Below, piece after piece: positions 1 through 9,120 of a stretch of DNA of 64,000 nt. The stretch spans positions 1 to 64,000 of the forward strand of contig PABI01000129.1 in the NCBI GenBank assembly GCA_002699125.1, given 5' to 3'. A model generated the notes under the pieces. It did not search any database, was not told the DNA's origin, and saw only the letters and a program-made list of their open reading frames with translations. A program made the translations under genes and the position numbers. The number at the start of each line of letters is the position of its first letter. Positions within the stretch are counted from its first letter, which is position 1. This DNA comes from Anaerolineaceae bacterium (lineage in GTDB: Bacteria; Chloroflexota; Anaerolineae; Promineifilales; Promineifilaceae).

Positions 1-68
1 CCATATATTGGGCCAGCCTTCTTAATAGCCCTATATATGGCGGTTATCAAATCTCGAAAAGTACCCAT
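1..68 (-). CDS. possible start of a truncated ORF
   Basis: On the minus strand an ATG at 68 opens a frame of 22 codons that runs off the window edge, beginning MGTFRDLITAIYRAIKK. No clear ribosome binding site lies just upstream, so this is only a candidate gene start. The frame contains an imperfect inverted repeat: a 13-base arm at 1-13 (starting CCATATAT) pairs with 28-40 with one mismatch, which could equally mark a hairpin downstream of the SRP RNA. No family is recognised. Confidence 0.22.
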   Translation of the reverse strand, partial: MGTFRDLITAIYRAIKKAGPIY

Positions 69-137
69 TTTATTGTCGAAAGATAAGCTCCAAATTTCTT
101 AAGCAAACATTCTCTAAGTTTACGGATTTATGTGCAT

Positions 138-257
138 GGAACCGGTGGCCACCAGGTAGTCCTGGGCACCCGAAAGGTTTGCCTTAGCGCTGCTTCCTTC
201 CGGACCTGACGCGGTTCGACAGCTTTCGCCGCCAGGGACCCAATGCCCACCGGTCTC
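138..257 (-). ncRNA. ffs: bacterial small SRP RNA (4.5S-type)
   Basis: On the minus strand the region carries the signature of the SRP RNA apical loop, GTCAGGTCCGGAAGGAAGCA, the conserved GGAA-tetraloop and asymmetric-loop region bound by the Ffh M domain. The two ends pair: ACCGGTGG near 256-249 with CCACCGGT near 151-142, giving one long hairpin of about 115-120 nt, the usual size for the short bacterial form without an Alu domain. The RNA forms the signal recognition particle with Ffh and targets membrane and secreted proteins to the translocon. Ends are estimated from the pairing. No clean T-tract terminator was found downstream. Confidence 0.93.
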
Positions 258-333
258 ATGTACACAAAAATGCATACACAGAATTTTAAATATTGCAGCC
301 GGGATCGTAACAAAGTTGTTGGGGAAGGGCAAA

Positions 334-837
334 TCAGTTCCAAATGCCCAAAACCTCTGGCCCGCGATCCAGTTCCCAGGGATAGATGATGTACGCGTCG
401 GTAACGGCCGCATAATAGGTAGGCGTATAACCCGGATACAGTGACGAAGCTGGTTTGTAATGCAGCACGCAGGTATCGGGCTGGCCACCGGCCGCATCAA
501 TGCGGTTGGCCACAGTCACCGTGTTGCGTCCTTTGGTCCAGACATCGTCCACTACCAGAATGCGCCGACCGGCCAGCAAGCTGTCGGCCGGAAACTGAAT
601 AAACTCCGGAATCGCAAATTTTTCCTGCCCTGGAGTTTGCAGGCCAGGGAAATCGGCCGGGAACCGAACAGAGGCGGTTAAGATGTAAGTGATATTCAGC
701 GCTTCGGCCAACATACCGCCCGGTACGATGCCACCACGCGTAATAATGAGCATGGAATCATAACGCCCCTGGATTTGGGGCACCAGGTAATCAATTAGTT
801 TGTCTACGTCGGACCACGTAAGAACCTCGCGGCGCAT
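334..837 (-). CDS. phosphoribosyltransferase, xanthine/hypoxanthine type
   Basis: A 167-residue type I phosphoribosyltransferase. The PRPP-binding signature ILVVDDVWTKGRN lies around residues 93-105, and an early ITRGGIVPGG segment (about 33-42) matches the PPi-binding loop of the family. These enzymes join a purine base to PRPP in nucleotide salvage. The short length and simple architecture fit the Gpt/COG2236-like group, but the base used (xanthine, guanine or hypoxanthine) cannot be read from sequence. The ATG start at 837 has a strong AAGGAG at 844-849, eight bases upstream. It stands alone between the SRP RNA and a 450-bp spacer. Confidence 0.85.
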   Translation of the reverse strand: MRREVLTWSDVDKLIDYLVPQIQGRYDSMLIITRGGIVPGGMLAEALNITYILTASVRFPADFPGLQTPGQEKFAIPEFIQFPADSLLAGRRILVVDDVWTKGRNTVTVANRIDAAGGQPDTCVLHYKPASSLYPGYTPTYYAAVTDAYIIYPWELDRGPEVLGIWN

Positions 838-1181
838 TTGCGACTCCTTAAAGAAAATGGGATCAGGCAGACCCGGTCTTCCCGCTCCTAGACCTGCCCG
901 TGACCCGCAATCCTACACGCTAGCCTGCGGCATGTCAACTGAAATACGATTTTCATCCTCAAAGTGAGGCATTTTACAGGTGTCCTGTTGTCTGTTCGGC
1001 GGAGGAGAAACGGCCGTTCCCCTACAATACCTTTATCTTAGAGATTGGTTGAACACCTACAAAAACAGCCCGTGGTTGTGCAGCCACCTGGACGGAAAGC
1101 GGTCAAAAGGTGAACCTGACACACCCAGCTAAAGTTTCAAAAATTTATCAACTCGTCTCGCCCAAAACTTAGCAATTCTGC

Positions 1182-1222
1182 CCGAAAACGACCCGGAAGT
1201 TCCCGGGTCGTTTTCGGTTTTT
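1182..1222 (+). terminator. strong intrinsic-type hairpin with T-tract
   Basis: Perfect 15-bp stem: CCGAAAACGACCCGG at 1182-1196, a 6-nt loop, and its reverse complement at 1203-1217, followed by TTTTT. The T-tract is on the plus strand, yet no plus-strand gene was found upstream in the 840-1180 spacer. It may end an unseen small transcript or antisense transcription, or act as a bidirectional boundary for the minus-strand gene ending at 1292. Confidence 0.75.
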
Positions 1223-1286
1223 GCCACAGAGAACGCAGAGAGGAGAGAGAAAACATTTTCTCAGCGATCTCTGCGCTCTCCGCGGT
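1223..1286. repeat. imperfect intergenic inverted repeat
   Basis: GCCACAGAGAACGCAGAGA at 1223-1241 faces TCTCTGCGCTCTCCGCGGT at 1268-1286. The four mismatches of the arms would be G-U type pairs in RNA, so a 19-bp hairpin can form. It starts directly after the terminator T-tract and ends just before the glyA-gcvT stop codon. It looks like a REP-type spacer element. No second copy was found in this window. The rest of the 841-1181 spacer shows no gene. Confidence 0.6.
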
Positions 1287-1291
1287 AAATT

Positions 1292-4200
1292 TTATTTTTT
1301 ACGTGATGGGAAGCGGGTGAGCACCGTCGCCCCATCGGGCATGGGCAGCCGGGCACCCGGCTTGACGCTGTCCGGTACGCGGATGGAGCGCTGGCCGCCG
1401 CCGAGCTGGTAGATGGATACGGCCGTACCCGCCTCGCTCATGTTCACCGGCACCACCGCTTGCCCAAGCAAGTACCCCTCACTGTCGATGGCGCAGCTGG
1501 TGACCGTGCCGATCACCTTGCCCCGCTTGTCCAGCACCGGGTCGCCGCCATCGGGACGGCGCACGCCCTTCTCATCCATGCGGAAGCGCACCACCACCTG
1601 GTCGCGCTTTTCTTCGTGGGCAATAAACGCTGCCCGACCCACAAAGAACGGTTTCCACAGCTTGGCGTAGCTGCCAAAGCCGGCATCGCCGGGATTCAAA
1701 TTCATTTCGCCGGCCAATTCATGACCGTACAGCGGCAAGCCCGCTTCGGTGCGAGTGCTGTCGCGCGCAGCCAGACCGCATGGTTTTAGCCCCATCGATT
1801 CACCCACTTCCAGCAGCGCGGCCCACAAATCAGGCGCTTTGTCGGGATGGACAAACAGCTCGTAAGCGATGCGCTCACCGGTGTAGCCCGTGCGGGAGAT
1901 GATCAGGTCAAAACCGCCGACGTTGCCTTGTGTGAGACCAGCCCAGGGCAGCCCTTTAATCTTTTTAGCTAGCGCGGGGTCATCACACAGGGCCAGCAAA
2001 ATGTCGGTAGCGCGGGGGCCTTGCAGCGGCATGTCCACGCGGCATTCGCTGCCGTACTGCGGGTCGCGCAGGTCGCGCAGTTGGACGGGATGTTGGATTT
2101 TGGCATACGGCCGTTCCGCATCAATCATCACTTCGCCGTTGTTTACCGCATTGAGCCAGGCCCAATCCTTATCGTTGTTGGAGGCATTCACTACTAGCAT
2201 GAAGCGGTCCATGGCCAGCCGGTAAACCAGCAAATCGTCGATGACGGAGCCATCGGGCAGCAGCAGGTAGGTGTAGTGGGATTGGCCCATGTTCAGCGCA
2301 GAGACATCGTTGGTGAGCACCGTGTTGAGGAACGCCACCACGTGCTCGCCTTGGGCATCGAACACGCCCATGTGCGTGGCGTCAAACAGACCGGCAGCTT
2401 CGCGAACGGCCATGTGCTCTTCCACGACGGAGGTTTCGTAGCGCACCGGCATCTCGTAGCCGCCAAAAGGCACGATGCGCCCGCCCAGTGCCACGTGGGC
2501 GTCGTAGAGGGTGGTGCGCTTCATCGGCCCATCTTCCGGTTCGGTCCAGCTAAAGGCGGGCAGCGCTTCGCCGTCGCTTACCTGGTCATGGCCAATGAAG
2601 AATGGTTTTGTGGGGGAGACGCCTGTACTGAGCGAAGCCGAAGTAGCCGTTTCTGTCTCACTCGGCTCTGGCACATCTACTTCTGGCTGAATGGCTTTCA
2701 CCACCACCGCGCCGGGCAGCTTGGCATATAAATCGCCAAAGTCCACATAGCCATCGGACAAATCAGACAGCCAGGTGACCGCCTTTTGCGCCGTGGCGGT
2801 ATCGGCAAATCGCAGATGGTAACGGTTGACGGTTAATCGTTTAAGCGTGGCCGCTACCATCGACTCGCCGGCCAGGGACAGTTTGGTTGCCTGATTATCT
2901 CCGTCGGCCAGAGCCAGTACGTCGCTGCTGAGGGCGTAGTTGAGGAAATCTGTGGCGACGTCGCCGCGAATTTCTACTGTGTGGGAAACGCTCTGTGCTG
3001 AGCCTGTCGAAGTAGCCGTTGGCGCATCCACCTTGCGCAACAGCCGAACAATTTCACGGGCGCGCTGCAAAGCGGCAAAATCCACCTTGGTGCGCAGCTG
3101 TTCCTTACCGCCCAGGGCGGTGTACGTGAACGGCTTGCAGCCATTCAGCGCCGTGGCAATCGCTTCTGCAAGCAAATCGACTTCGGCATCGCCAAACCCC
3201 AGCTGGCTGATCCACACGGTGCCCAGGCGTAAGCCGGTGGGGTTGAGTGCGCCGACATCGCCAGGAATCGTGTTGCGGTTGAGCACAATGCCGGCCACGT
3301 CCAGCACACGGGCGGCCATGTCGCCAGACAAGTGCACCCCATTGTGCGTCACGCTTTTGGTATCCACCAGCAGCAAATGATTGTCCGAGCCGCCGCTGAC
3401 GGTGCGCAGGCCATGCTCGGCCAGTTTCTTGGCCAGCCGCCGAGCATTATCTACAATGCGCTGCTGCAAGGCGCGGAATTGATCCGTGTTAGCCAGCTTG
3501 AGGGCGATGGCCAGCGCCGCCATCGTGTTAAGGTGTGGCCCACCCTGTTCGCCAGGGAAGACAGCCCGATCCAGCTTGCGGTACAGGTCGCGGCGATGGG
3601 TGATTAACATTGCGCCGCGCGGCCCACACAGGCTTTTGTGGGTTGTGGTCATCATCACGTCGGCAATGCCTATGGGGCTGGGATGCACCCCGGCGGCTAC
3701 CAGGCCAGAGATGTGGGACACATCGGCCAGCAGGTAAGCCCCGACTTTGTCGGCAATGTTGCGGAAACGCTGCCAATCAATAATGCGGGGGTAGGCGGAA
3801 TAGCCGGCGACAATGATTTGCGGTTTGGCCTCAATGGCGCGTCGTTCAATGTCATCGTAATCAAGCAGTTCCGTTGTTTCATCAACAAAGTATGTGACGC
3901 CATTGTAATGTTTGCCGGAGCGGTTGATTTTGGTGCCGTGCGACAGATGGCCACCATCATTTAGATTGAGGCCTAAAATAGTGTCACCCGGTTGGAGCAG
4001 GGCGGTATAGACGGCGCTGTTGGCCGGCGCACCGCTCAGTGGCTGCACATTGACATAAAGTTGATCAGCTGTAACGCCATTGGCGGCAAATAGCTCTGCC
4101 GCGCGGCGGCGGGTGAGCGCTTCCAGCATGTCGGCGTATTCTACGCCTTTGTAGTAGCGCGGATCGGAATAGCGCCGGTAGTTAGCCAGCTCCATATCCA

Positions 4201-4432
4201 TATCGAGAATTTCCGCTTCAGTTTGGCGGCGGCTGGCTTCACGCGGGTAGCCTTCGGCGTAAATATTGGCAAAGTTACTGCTCATCGCTTCGCGCACGGC
4301 TTCGGGCGAGGCGCTTTCAGAGGCGATGAGGATAATCGTGCTGTCCTGGCGCTGGTCTTCGCGCTGCAATAGTTGGGAAAGGTCGAGGTCCAGTTCGCTG
4401 AGGGAACCGTGAAAGATGAAGTCGTCTGACAT
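1292..4432 (-). CDS. fused serine hydroxymethyltransferase / glycine-cleavage aminomethyltransferase
   Basis: A 1046-residue fusion of two enzymes of glycine and one-carbon metabolism. Residues 1-435 are GlyA-like: DVSHISGL (237-244) and TTTHKSLCGPRG (262-273) place the pyridoxal-phosphate lysine at K266. Residues 637-1046 are GcvT-like, opening TTLYDAHVALGGRIVPFGGY and containing the LDD(L) and NASN segments of T-protein folate binding. Residues 450-635 hold an extra helical segment and a Thr/Ser-rich linker. GlyA interconverts serine and glycine with tetrahydrofolate; GcvT releases the aminomethyl group as methylene-tetrahydrofolate, so the fusion ties together two steps sharing glycine and folate. 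Start ATG 4432 has AGGAGTG nine bases upstream. Two REP-like repeats lie in the linker coding region. Confidence 0.93.
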   Translation of the reverse strand: MSDDFIFHGSLSELDLDLSQLLQREDQRQDSTIILIASESASPEAVREAMSSNFANIYAEGYPREASRRQTEAEILDMDMELANYRRYSDPRYYKGVEYADMLEALTRRRAAELFAANGVTADQLYVNVQPLSGAPANSAVYTALLQPGDTILGLNLNDGGHLSHGTKINRSGKHYNGVTYFVDETTELLDYDDIERRAIEAKPQIIVAGYSAYPRIIDWQRFRNIADKVGAYLLADVSHISGLVAAGVHPSPIGIADVMMTTTHKSLCGPRGAMLITHRRDLYRKLDRAVFPGEQGGPHLNTMAALAIALKLANTDQFRALQQRIVDNARRLAKKLAEHGLRTVSGGSDNHLLLVDTKSVTHNGVHLSGDMAARVLDVAGIVLNRNTIPGDVGALNPTGLRLGTVWISQLGFGDAEVDLLAEAIATALNGCKPFTYTALGGKEQLRTKVDFAALQRAREIVRLLRKVDAPTATSTGSAQSVSHTVEIRGDVATDFLNYALSSDVLALADGDNQATKLSLAGESMVAATLKRLTVNRYHLRFADTATAQKAVTWLSDLSDGYVDFGDLYAKLPGAVVVKAIQPEVDVPEPSETETATSASLSTGVSPTKPFFIGHDQVSDGEALPAFSWTEPEDGPMKRTTLYDAHVALGGRIVPFGGYEMPVRYETSVVEEHMAVREAAGLFDATHMGVFDAQGEHVVAFLNTVLTNDVSALNMGQSHYTYLLLPDGSVIDDLLVYRLAMDRFMLVVNASNNDKDWAWLNAVNNGEVMIDAERPYAKIQHPVQLRDLRDPQYGSECRVDMPLQGPRATDILLALCDDPALAKKIKGLPWAGLTQGNVGGFDLIISRTGYTGERIAYELFVHPDKAPDLWAALLEVGESMGLKPCGLAARDSTRTEAGLPLYGHELAGEMNLNPGDAGFGSYAKLWKPFFVGRAAFIAHEEKRDQVVVRFRMDEKGVRRPDGGDPVLDKRGKVIGTVTSCAIDSEGYLLGQAVVPVNMSEAGTAVSIYQLGGGQRSIRVPDSVKPGARLPMPDGATVLTRFPSRKK
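2626..2650. repeat. short REP-like repeat inside the glyA-gcvT linker, copy A
   Basis: On the minus strand the segment reads ACGGCTACTTCGGCTTCGCT followed by CAGTACAG. It shares the ACGGCTACTTCG start and CTCAG(T/C)ACAG end with the copy at 2991-3020, differing in the middle. It is translated in frame into the Thr/Ser-rich linker (TATSASLSTGV). Confidence 0.6.
2991..3020. repeat. short REP-like repeat inside the glyA-gcvT linker, copy B
   Basis: On the minus strand the segment reads ACGGCTACTTCGACAGGCTC followed by AGCACAGAG. It is the second copy of the element at 2626-2650, in the same orientation 365 bp away, and encodes ATSTGSAQS near residues 473-481 at the C-terminal edge of the hydroxymethyltransferase half. 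Confidence 0.6.
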
Positions 4433-4595
4433 GAAACACTCCTGTAAAGGGTCTGAAATGTGACGGTCTAAATGTGGGAAATTGTGAAGGGACGGCGGCG
4501 CGTGTCCGGATGATAGGGGATACGGCCGTAATTATTATCAACTGCGCTCTGATTTTAGCAGGATTTGCTGTGTCTGCTACTCAATTTTATGGCAC

Positions 4596-6101
4596 TTAGG
4601 GTACACGCAGATAGCGACGAATGCGCTGAATGAAGGCATCACGGCCGTTTTCCATTTCTCGCCGCCGCATCGCCGAATCCTGCTGTAAACTTTGGCTGAT
4701 GCCCTGCTGCCGCCGTTCCAGGGCCGCCAAAAAGCGATCTAGTATCGTGGGGTCCTGCGCCAGCACGTTGCTAAATGCTTCTTTGTCGATGATGATCACT
4801 TCCGTTTCTTCATTGGCACGGATGGAGGCGGCACGGGCTTCGCCGGTGAGTAGGCTCATCTCGCCAAAAAAGTCGCCGGCGTTGAGCTGGTTGGCGTAAA
4901 CGGAACGGCCGTCTTCCGCGCGCACGTAAACGGAAACAGAGCCCGATTTAATGATAAAGAGCGAATCGCCAGGATCCCCCTGTTTGACAAGCTGTTCGCC
5001 GCCGGTGTAGGTGGAAACGGCCGTGCGGTTGGCCAACTGCCGCAGCTGCGATTCATTGAGCGCTTCCAACCATTCCAACGACCGCATTGCTTCAAATAAA
5101 CGTTCCTGCTGGTGCTGGTGGACTTGCTGCTGTGCGTTTTCAGGAACCATGTTTAGTTTGAAGTTGCCGGTTGGGTCTGGAATATGGATGCCGGCCCGGT
5201 GCAGACTAAACCAGGCCCGTGTCAGTACCTTGTCTCGTGTAACGATCTTGTCGCTGTAATCATCTAGCCAGTAGCTCAAGCCATACGTCACGCAGCCATC
5301 CTGCATAGAAACGACGTGGGAACGCAGCCGGGGATGCAGCGTCACGTCATCCAGGCCATTGACCGCGTCGACCAGCACGTTTTTTACCAGATTGGGCGAA
5401 TACGTTTCGCTGAGCGTCAGGTAGACTGTCTGAATTTGACGGTTGGTGGGACGCGAGTAGTTGATGATCTTGCTTTCAGCCACGGTGCTGTTGGTTAACA
5501 TAACCCGATGGTCTTCGCGCGTCAGCAAGGTGAGCGTGCGCCAGTTTTGCCGCACAATAATGCCCTCAATACCATCAATTTCTACCCAGTCGTCTACCGA
5601 AAATGGCGCTTCAATTTGCAGCGAGATGCCGGAAATGAGATTTCCCAGCGTATCTTGCAGCGCCAGACCGATGATCGCCGAGGCGACGGTAGACGTAACC
5701 AACAGCCCGGTTAGCTCCACGCCAAACACCAACCGGATCGTCAGCAAAATGACGACGAGCATGATGAACCATTCCGTAATGTCCAACAGAAAAGGGGGGA
5801 TTTTGACGCTGCGCCGGTTTACCAGCAGTTCCAGCAGCGTCCATTTAATAGCGCGCAGAATGGTGCTGAGTCCCAGCAAAAAGGTCACTGCCAGCCAAAC
5901 ATTACGTTGAGCATTGTTTAAAGCAGGCAGTGTGTCGCTGTTGAGCCAGAAGAGCAAACCCTGGCTTACCAAAAAAGTCAGTGCAAGCGAGCCAATCAGA
6001 CCAAAGGGAAGCCGCGTTTTAAGCAGGCGAGAGAGAAAAATGACGAGAACAACAACCGCAAGGGCAATCCAGACGACATTCAGCATCCAGGCAAAGGGCA
6101 T
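4596..6101 (-). CDS. MscS-family channel with C-terminal cyclic-nucleotide-binding domain
   Basis: A 501-residue membrane protein. The first 150 residues hold four or five hydrophobic segments, ending in the pore-lining stretch TSTVASAIIGLALQDTLGNL typical of MscS TM3. The beta domain with PFSVDDWVEIDGIEGI follows (about 165-185), then the MscS C-terminal region. From about residue 350 there is a cNMP-binding domain with GDPGDSLFIIKSGSV and the phosphate-binding cassette GDFFGEMSLLTGEARAASIR. The MscS-plus-cNMP arrangement is the bCNG group, in which nucleotide binding is proposed to gate or modulate the channel. It acts in the cytoplasmic membrane. It is separated from its minus-strand neighbours by 160-bp gaps, so it is probably transcribed on its own. 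Confidence 0.9.
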   Translation of the reverse strand: MPFAWMLNVVWIALAVVVLVIFLSRLLKTRLPFGLIGSLALTFLVSQGLLFWLNSDTLPALNNAQRNVWLAVTFLLGLSTILRAIKWTLLELLVNRRSVKIPPFLLDITEWFIMLVVILLTIRLVFGVELTGLLVTSTVASAIIGLALQDTLGNLISGISLQIEAPFSVDDWVEIDGIEGIIVRQNWRTLTLLTREDHRVMLTNSTVAESKIINYSRPTNRQIQTVYLTLSETYSPNLVKNVLVDAVNGLDDVTLHPRLRSHVVSMQDGCVTYGLSYWLDDYSDKIVTRDKVLTRAWFSLHRAGIHIPDPTGNFKLNMVPENAQQQVHQHQQERLFEAMRSLEWLEALNESQLRQLANRTAVSTYTGGEQLVKQGDPGDSLFIIKSGSVSVYVRAEDGRSVYANQLNAGDFFGEMSLLTGEARAASIRANEETEVIIIDKEAFSNVLAQDPTILDRFLAALERRQQGISQSLQQDSAMRRREMENGRDAFIQRIRRYLRVP

Positions 6102-6262
6102 ACAGTACGCTCCGACAACTTTTTCTTACCAATACTTTCTGCGTTATTGTAGCCCAGTTGCCTGACGTTGTGTCTTAATCGCAAAACCTTTCAAATAAGA
6201 GATTTCAAATTTACGAGGATGCTCACTCCACCTTACTTGAAAGGCTTTGATCTTAATCGCCA

Positions 6263-7582
6263 TTAGTCACCGACGGAGGGCGCAAAGGTGGGCAACGGCC
6301 GATGCCGTCCACCAAACAACCACCATTCCAGCCCGGTGGCCAGCACATAAAAAACCGCTACCATGCCAAAAATAGGCACAAAGCCAAACTCACCAAAGCG
6401 CACCTGGAGCCAGCCGCTTACCTGCGGCATGATAAACCAGCCAAACTGGAATGATAGTGAATTCAGGCTCATGGTCAGGGCTTGCACATCTTTGGGAACG
6501 TGCTCCAAAACAAATGTCTGGTAGACCGGATTACTTAAATTCATGAGGGCCAGGCGGAAGATGTAAGCAATGCCGGCCACAAAAAACCAGAAGCTGGCCG
6601 TTACCATGCCACCGGGCACCAACCAGGCACCCAAGCCCAACAAAAGGAGAAATGGGACAGAGAAAATTTGGGTCAGAATGACGGTATTGATTTTGCCGTA
6701 TTTGTCGGCCAGCGGCGGGCCGAGGAATTGGGCAATGGCCATTGCCAACCCACCGATGGCAAACACCATGGAGATGGGCGGGTCTGGCTTTTCATACACG
6801 TTGCGGAAGTAGATGTTCATGAAAGGCTGCATGAGCCCGGCACCCAGGCCGATGATGAGTTGGGGCAGCAAAAACTGGCTCAAACTCCAGCCGTAGCGGC
6901 GCAATTGCACCCAAGGCAGCTCCACACGCCGTTCACGATCCACAGGGGGCATGATGATGCGGGTAAGTGGACCAATAGAGAGAATGGTGACGAGCATCAT
7001 GCTGCCCAGTGCCAACTGGTAGGAGAGGGTGTCGGTGGGGGCGGCATCGAACCAGCTGCCCAGCCAGGTGGGCAGCCAGCCGCCCAGCAGGTTGCCAAAA
7101 AAGCCAGAGACGGTCATCAGGCCAAAGTTGAAGCTAAACACCCACTGCCGCTCATCTTCGGAGGTGTTGGCCATGAGGAAGGGGGCCATTGCTACCTGCC
7201 GCATGCTCATGCTGACGCCGGCAACCATGTTGAAGAGGATGAGCAGGGCGCGGAAGGGAAAAAGCACCAGGCCAATGATGGCTAGACTGCTCACGAGTGC
7301 GGTGCTGATCATGATCTTCTTTTGCGAGTACCGTTCGGCCAGGTAGGCGGCGGGCAGAGCCATGAGGATGGAGGCAAAAGAGGAGGCGGTTTGCAGCGAA
7401 CCGACAAAGGCCTCATTGTAGGCATCGCCCAGGCTGAGGACGTAGAAATTAAAGAGAAAGCGAAAGACGCCAAACGCCAATCCGGTAAAGGCGCTGTAGA
7501 GGAGGACCAGCCGGGCATTGGGGCTAAATTGTTTGGTTTTTTCGATATAAGTCGCAAAGCCGCTGGGGCTTGACTGAGACAT
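6263..7582 (-). CDS. MFS-type membrane transporter
   Basis: A 439-residue protein with about 12 hydrophobic segments arranged as two six-helix halves joined by a charged loop (PPVDRERRVELPWVQLRRYG, about 218-237). The segment AERYSQKKIMI after the second helix is the loop 2-3 region that carries the MFS signature, and a related ADKYGKINTVIL follows helix 8. This supports the major facilitator superfamily; the substrate cannot be told. ATG 7582 is preceded by a weak GAGTG. The coding strand faces away from the 7.7-kb terminator, and no partner gene is close, so function stays general (export of a small molecule or drug is most common). Confidence 0.82.
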   Translation of the reverse strand: MSQSSPSGFATYIEKTKQFSPNARLVLLYSAFTGLAFGVFRFLFNFYVLSLGDAYNEAFVGSLQTASSFASILMALPAAYLAERYSQKKIMISTALVSSLAIIGLVLFPFRALLILFNMVAGVSMSMRQVAMAPFLMANTSEDERQWVFSFNFGLMTVSGFFGNLLGGWLPTWLGSWFDAAPTDTLSYQLALGSMMLVTILSIGPLTRIIMPPVDRERRVELPWVQLRRYGWSLSQFLLPQLIIGLGAGLMQPFMNIYFRNVYEKPDPPISMVFAIGGLAMAIAQFLGPPLADKYGKINTVILTQIFSVPFLLLLGLGAWLVPGGMVTASFWFFVAGIAYIFRLALMNLSNPVYQTFVLEHVPKDVQALTMSLNSLSFQFGWFIMPQVSGWLQVRFGEFGFVPIFGMVAVFYVLATGLEWWLFGGRHRPLPTFAPSVGD

Positions 7583-7718
7583 AGTTCACACTCTGAGACA
7601 ATAGATTTCGTTAGATGATTGTCTAACTCGAAGTGTAGCACAATTTTTACGGCCGTCACCTGATCTTTGGTACATGAGGATATGACTTTTGTCGTAGGTC
7701 ATGTCGGTCAAACCGCAC

Positions 7719-7756
7719 AAAAAAAGCCGGCATGGTTGCAAAAACCATGCCGGCTT
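7719..7756 (-). terminator. rho-independent terminator of the sigma/DUF5667 operon
   Basis: AAGCCGGCATGGTT at 7724-7737 and its perfect complement at 7743-7756 form a 14-bp stem with a 5-nt loop. On the minus strand the stem runs into a run of T (A-run 7719-7725 on plus). It lies 24 bp after the stop of the DUF5667 protein. Confidence 0.92.
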
Positions 7757-7779
7757 CTAAGGTTTGCTAGAAACAGTGT

Positions 7780-9120
7780 CTAACCACCATTACCGTGACC
7801 ATCCTGGTCGCCGGTATTGTCACCGTTTCCATTTCCCTGACTGGGGTGAGGGCCGTCCCCAACCGGGTCGCAATCATTGAGGCAAACACCATCGCCATCA
7901 CCGGGGCCATTGTGCCCGGAATTGGCGTCGTCTTGGCCATATTTGTTTTCGTCCCCAACCGGTTCGCAGTCACCATCACAGCTGCCGCTGCCAGCGCCGG
8001 GTCCATTTTGGCCGTTGTCACCACCGGGGGAGAGAGCGCCATTGCCGTTGCCATTATTGGCCCCTGGACCATCCTGGCTGCCAGGGCCATTTTGACCATT
8101 GTCTTGCTCCTGGCCAAATTTGTTCTCATCCCCAACCGGCTCACAGTCACCAGTGCAGGTGCCATCGCCGGGCCCGTTTTGATTTTGGCCGTTGTCGGCA
8201 TCCTGACCGTTTTGGTGGCTGTTCCCCAGAGGTTCACAATCGCCAGGGGCGCAGGGCGGCGTCCATTCTTCATTTTGGCCATGACGCCAGCGGAACATTG
8301 CCAGATCCTCCAGACCGGCCTGCGCCTGCTCCTGGTATTGGTTCATAATTTGGTTGACTTCGCCAAACATGGCCTGGGCCGGATCACCCAACTGGGCCAT
8401 CGTTTGCTGCTCGTTTTGCAGCATCGTTTGCATCTGGGTTAGCAAGCCGACCAGCTCAGGATCGCCGGTTTGGGCAGCTAGCTGAAGGGCTTCTTGCAGA
8501 TGGGTTTCCAGGCGGCCAACCAATGGCTCATCGACCGGCTCACCGGCCTGCATGAGCTGGGTCATTTCTTGCAGCCGAACCTGAGCCAGCGTCATTTGCA
8601 GGTTGGCTTGTTCTGCAGGATTGTCGGCCATGGCCATTTTGGTTTCTTCCAGCATTAGCTTGACGGGGTAGAGCGGGGTGTCTGGCAGGCTGTCATTGGC
8701 CAGGGCTACGGTGCCGCCACCCAGGCCAAAGAGGACGAGGGCGGTGGCTACGGCACGGGCTAATAATGCGTTCATAGGTTTTTGCTCCTTTTGCGTATAT
8801 CGCTTACCAAAGGCTGTACGTTTTTGCGTTAACCATCCTTTCAGACGCAGGAGCGGGCCGGGAGATACGGGCAGTTGCTCAACTTGGGCCAAAAATGCGG
8901 TGCGATCGGCCGTTTGCCAGTTGGTGATGGGGGTGGGTTGAACGGCTACTTCGGCAGGCTCAGCATGGAGCGTTTGCCACACCACCACTTTTTCAGCAGC
9001 AGTCAGCAAGGGAGCCAGGATTTCGCTGTGTTCGGGGTAGCGGTTGAGTACGGCCGTTACCGGTTCGCTTTTTATTTCTTCCAAAGCGGCATCTAAGAGG
9101 TCTACAAATTTTTCGGTCAT
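7780..9120 (-). CDS. DUF5667-type membrane protein with Cys/Gly-Asn-rich repeat tail, partner of ECF sigma
   Basis: A 446-residue protein starting at MTEKFVDLLD; the open frame extends further upstream but only overlaps the sigma gene. Residues 1-115 are cytoplasmic and would be the part facing the sigma factor. One membrane segment follows (ARAVATALVLFGLGGG, about 120-140), then an outer LPDTPLYPVKLMLEETKMAM segment typical of DUF5667. The last 150 residues are Gly/Asn/Asp/Gln-rich with four modules holding a cysteine pair before (E/D)PVG/PLG, for example CTGDCEPVGDENKFGQ. Start ATG overlaps the sigma stop as ATGA (9117-9120), so the two are translationally coupled. An anti-sigma or envelope-stress sensor role is inferred from this pairing. 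Confidence 0.8.
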   Translation of the reverse strand: MTEKFVDLLDAALEEIKSEPVTAVLNRYPEHSEILAPLLTAAEKVVVWQTLHAEPAEVAVQPTPITNWQTADRTAFLAQVEQLPVSPGPLLRLKGWLTQKRTAFGKRYTQKEQKPMNALLARAVATALVLFGLGGGTVALANDSLPDTPLYPVKLMLEETKMAMADNPAEQANLQMTLAQVRLQEMTQLMQAGEPVDEPLVGRLETHLQEALQLAAQTGDPELVGLLTQMQTMLQNEQQTMAQLGDPAQAMFGEVNQIMNQYQEQAQAGLEDLAMFRWRHGQNEEWTPPCAPGDCEPLGNSHQNGQDADNGQNQNGPGDGTCTGDCEPVGDENKFGQEQDNGQNGPGSQDGPGANNGNGNGALSPGGDNGQNGPGAGSGSCDGDCEPVGDENKYGQDDANSGHNGPGDGDGVCLNDCDPVGDGPHPSQGNGNGDNTGDQDGHGNGG

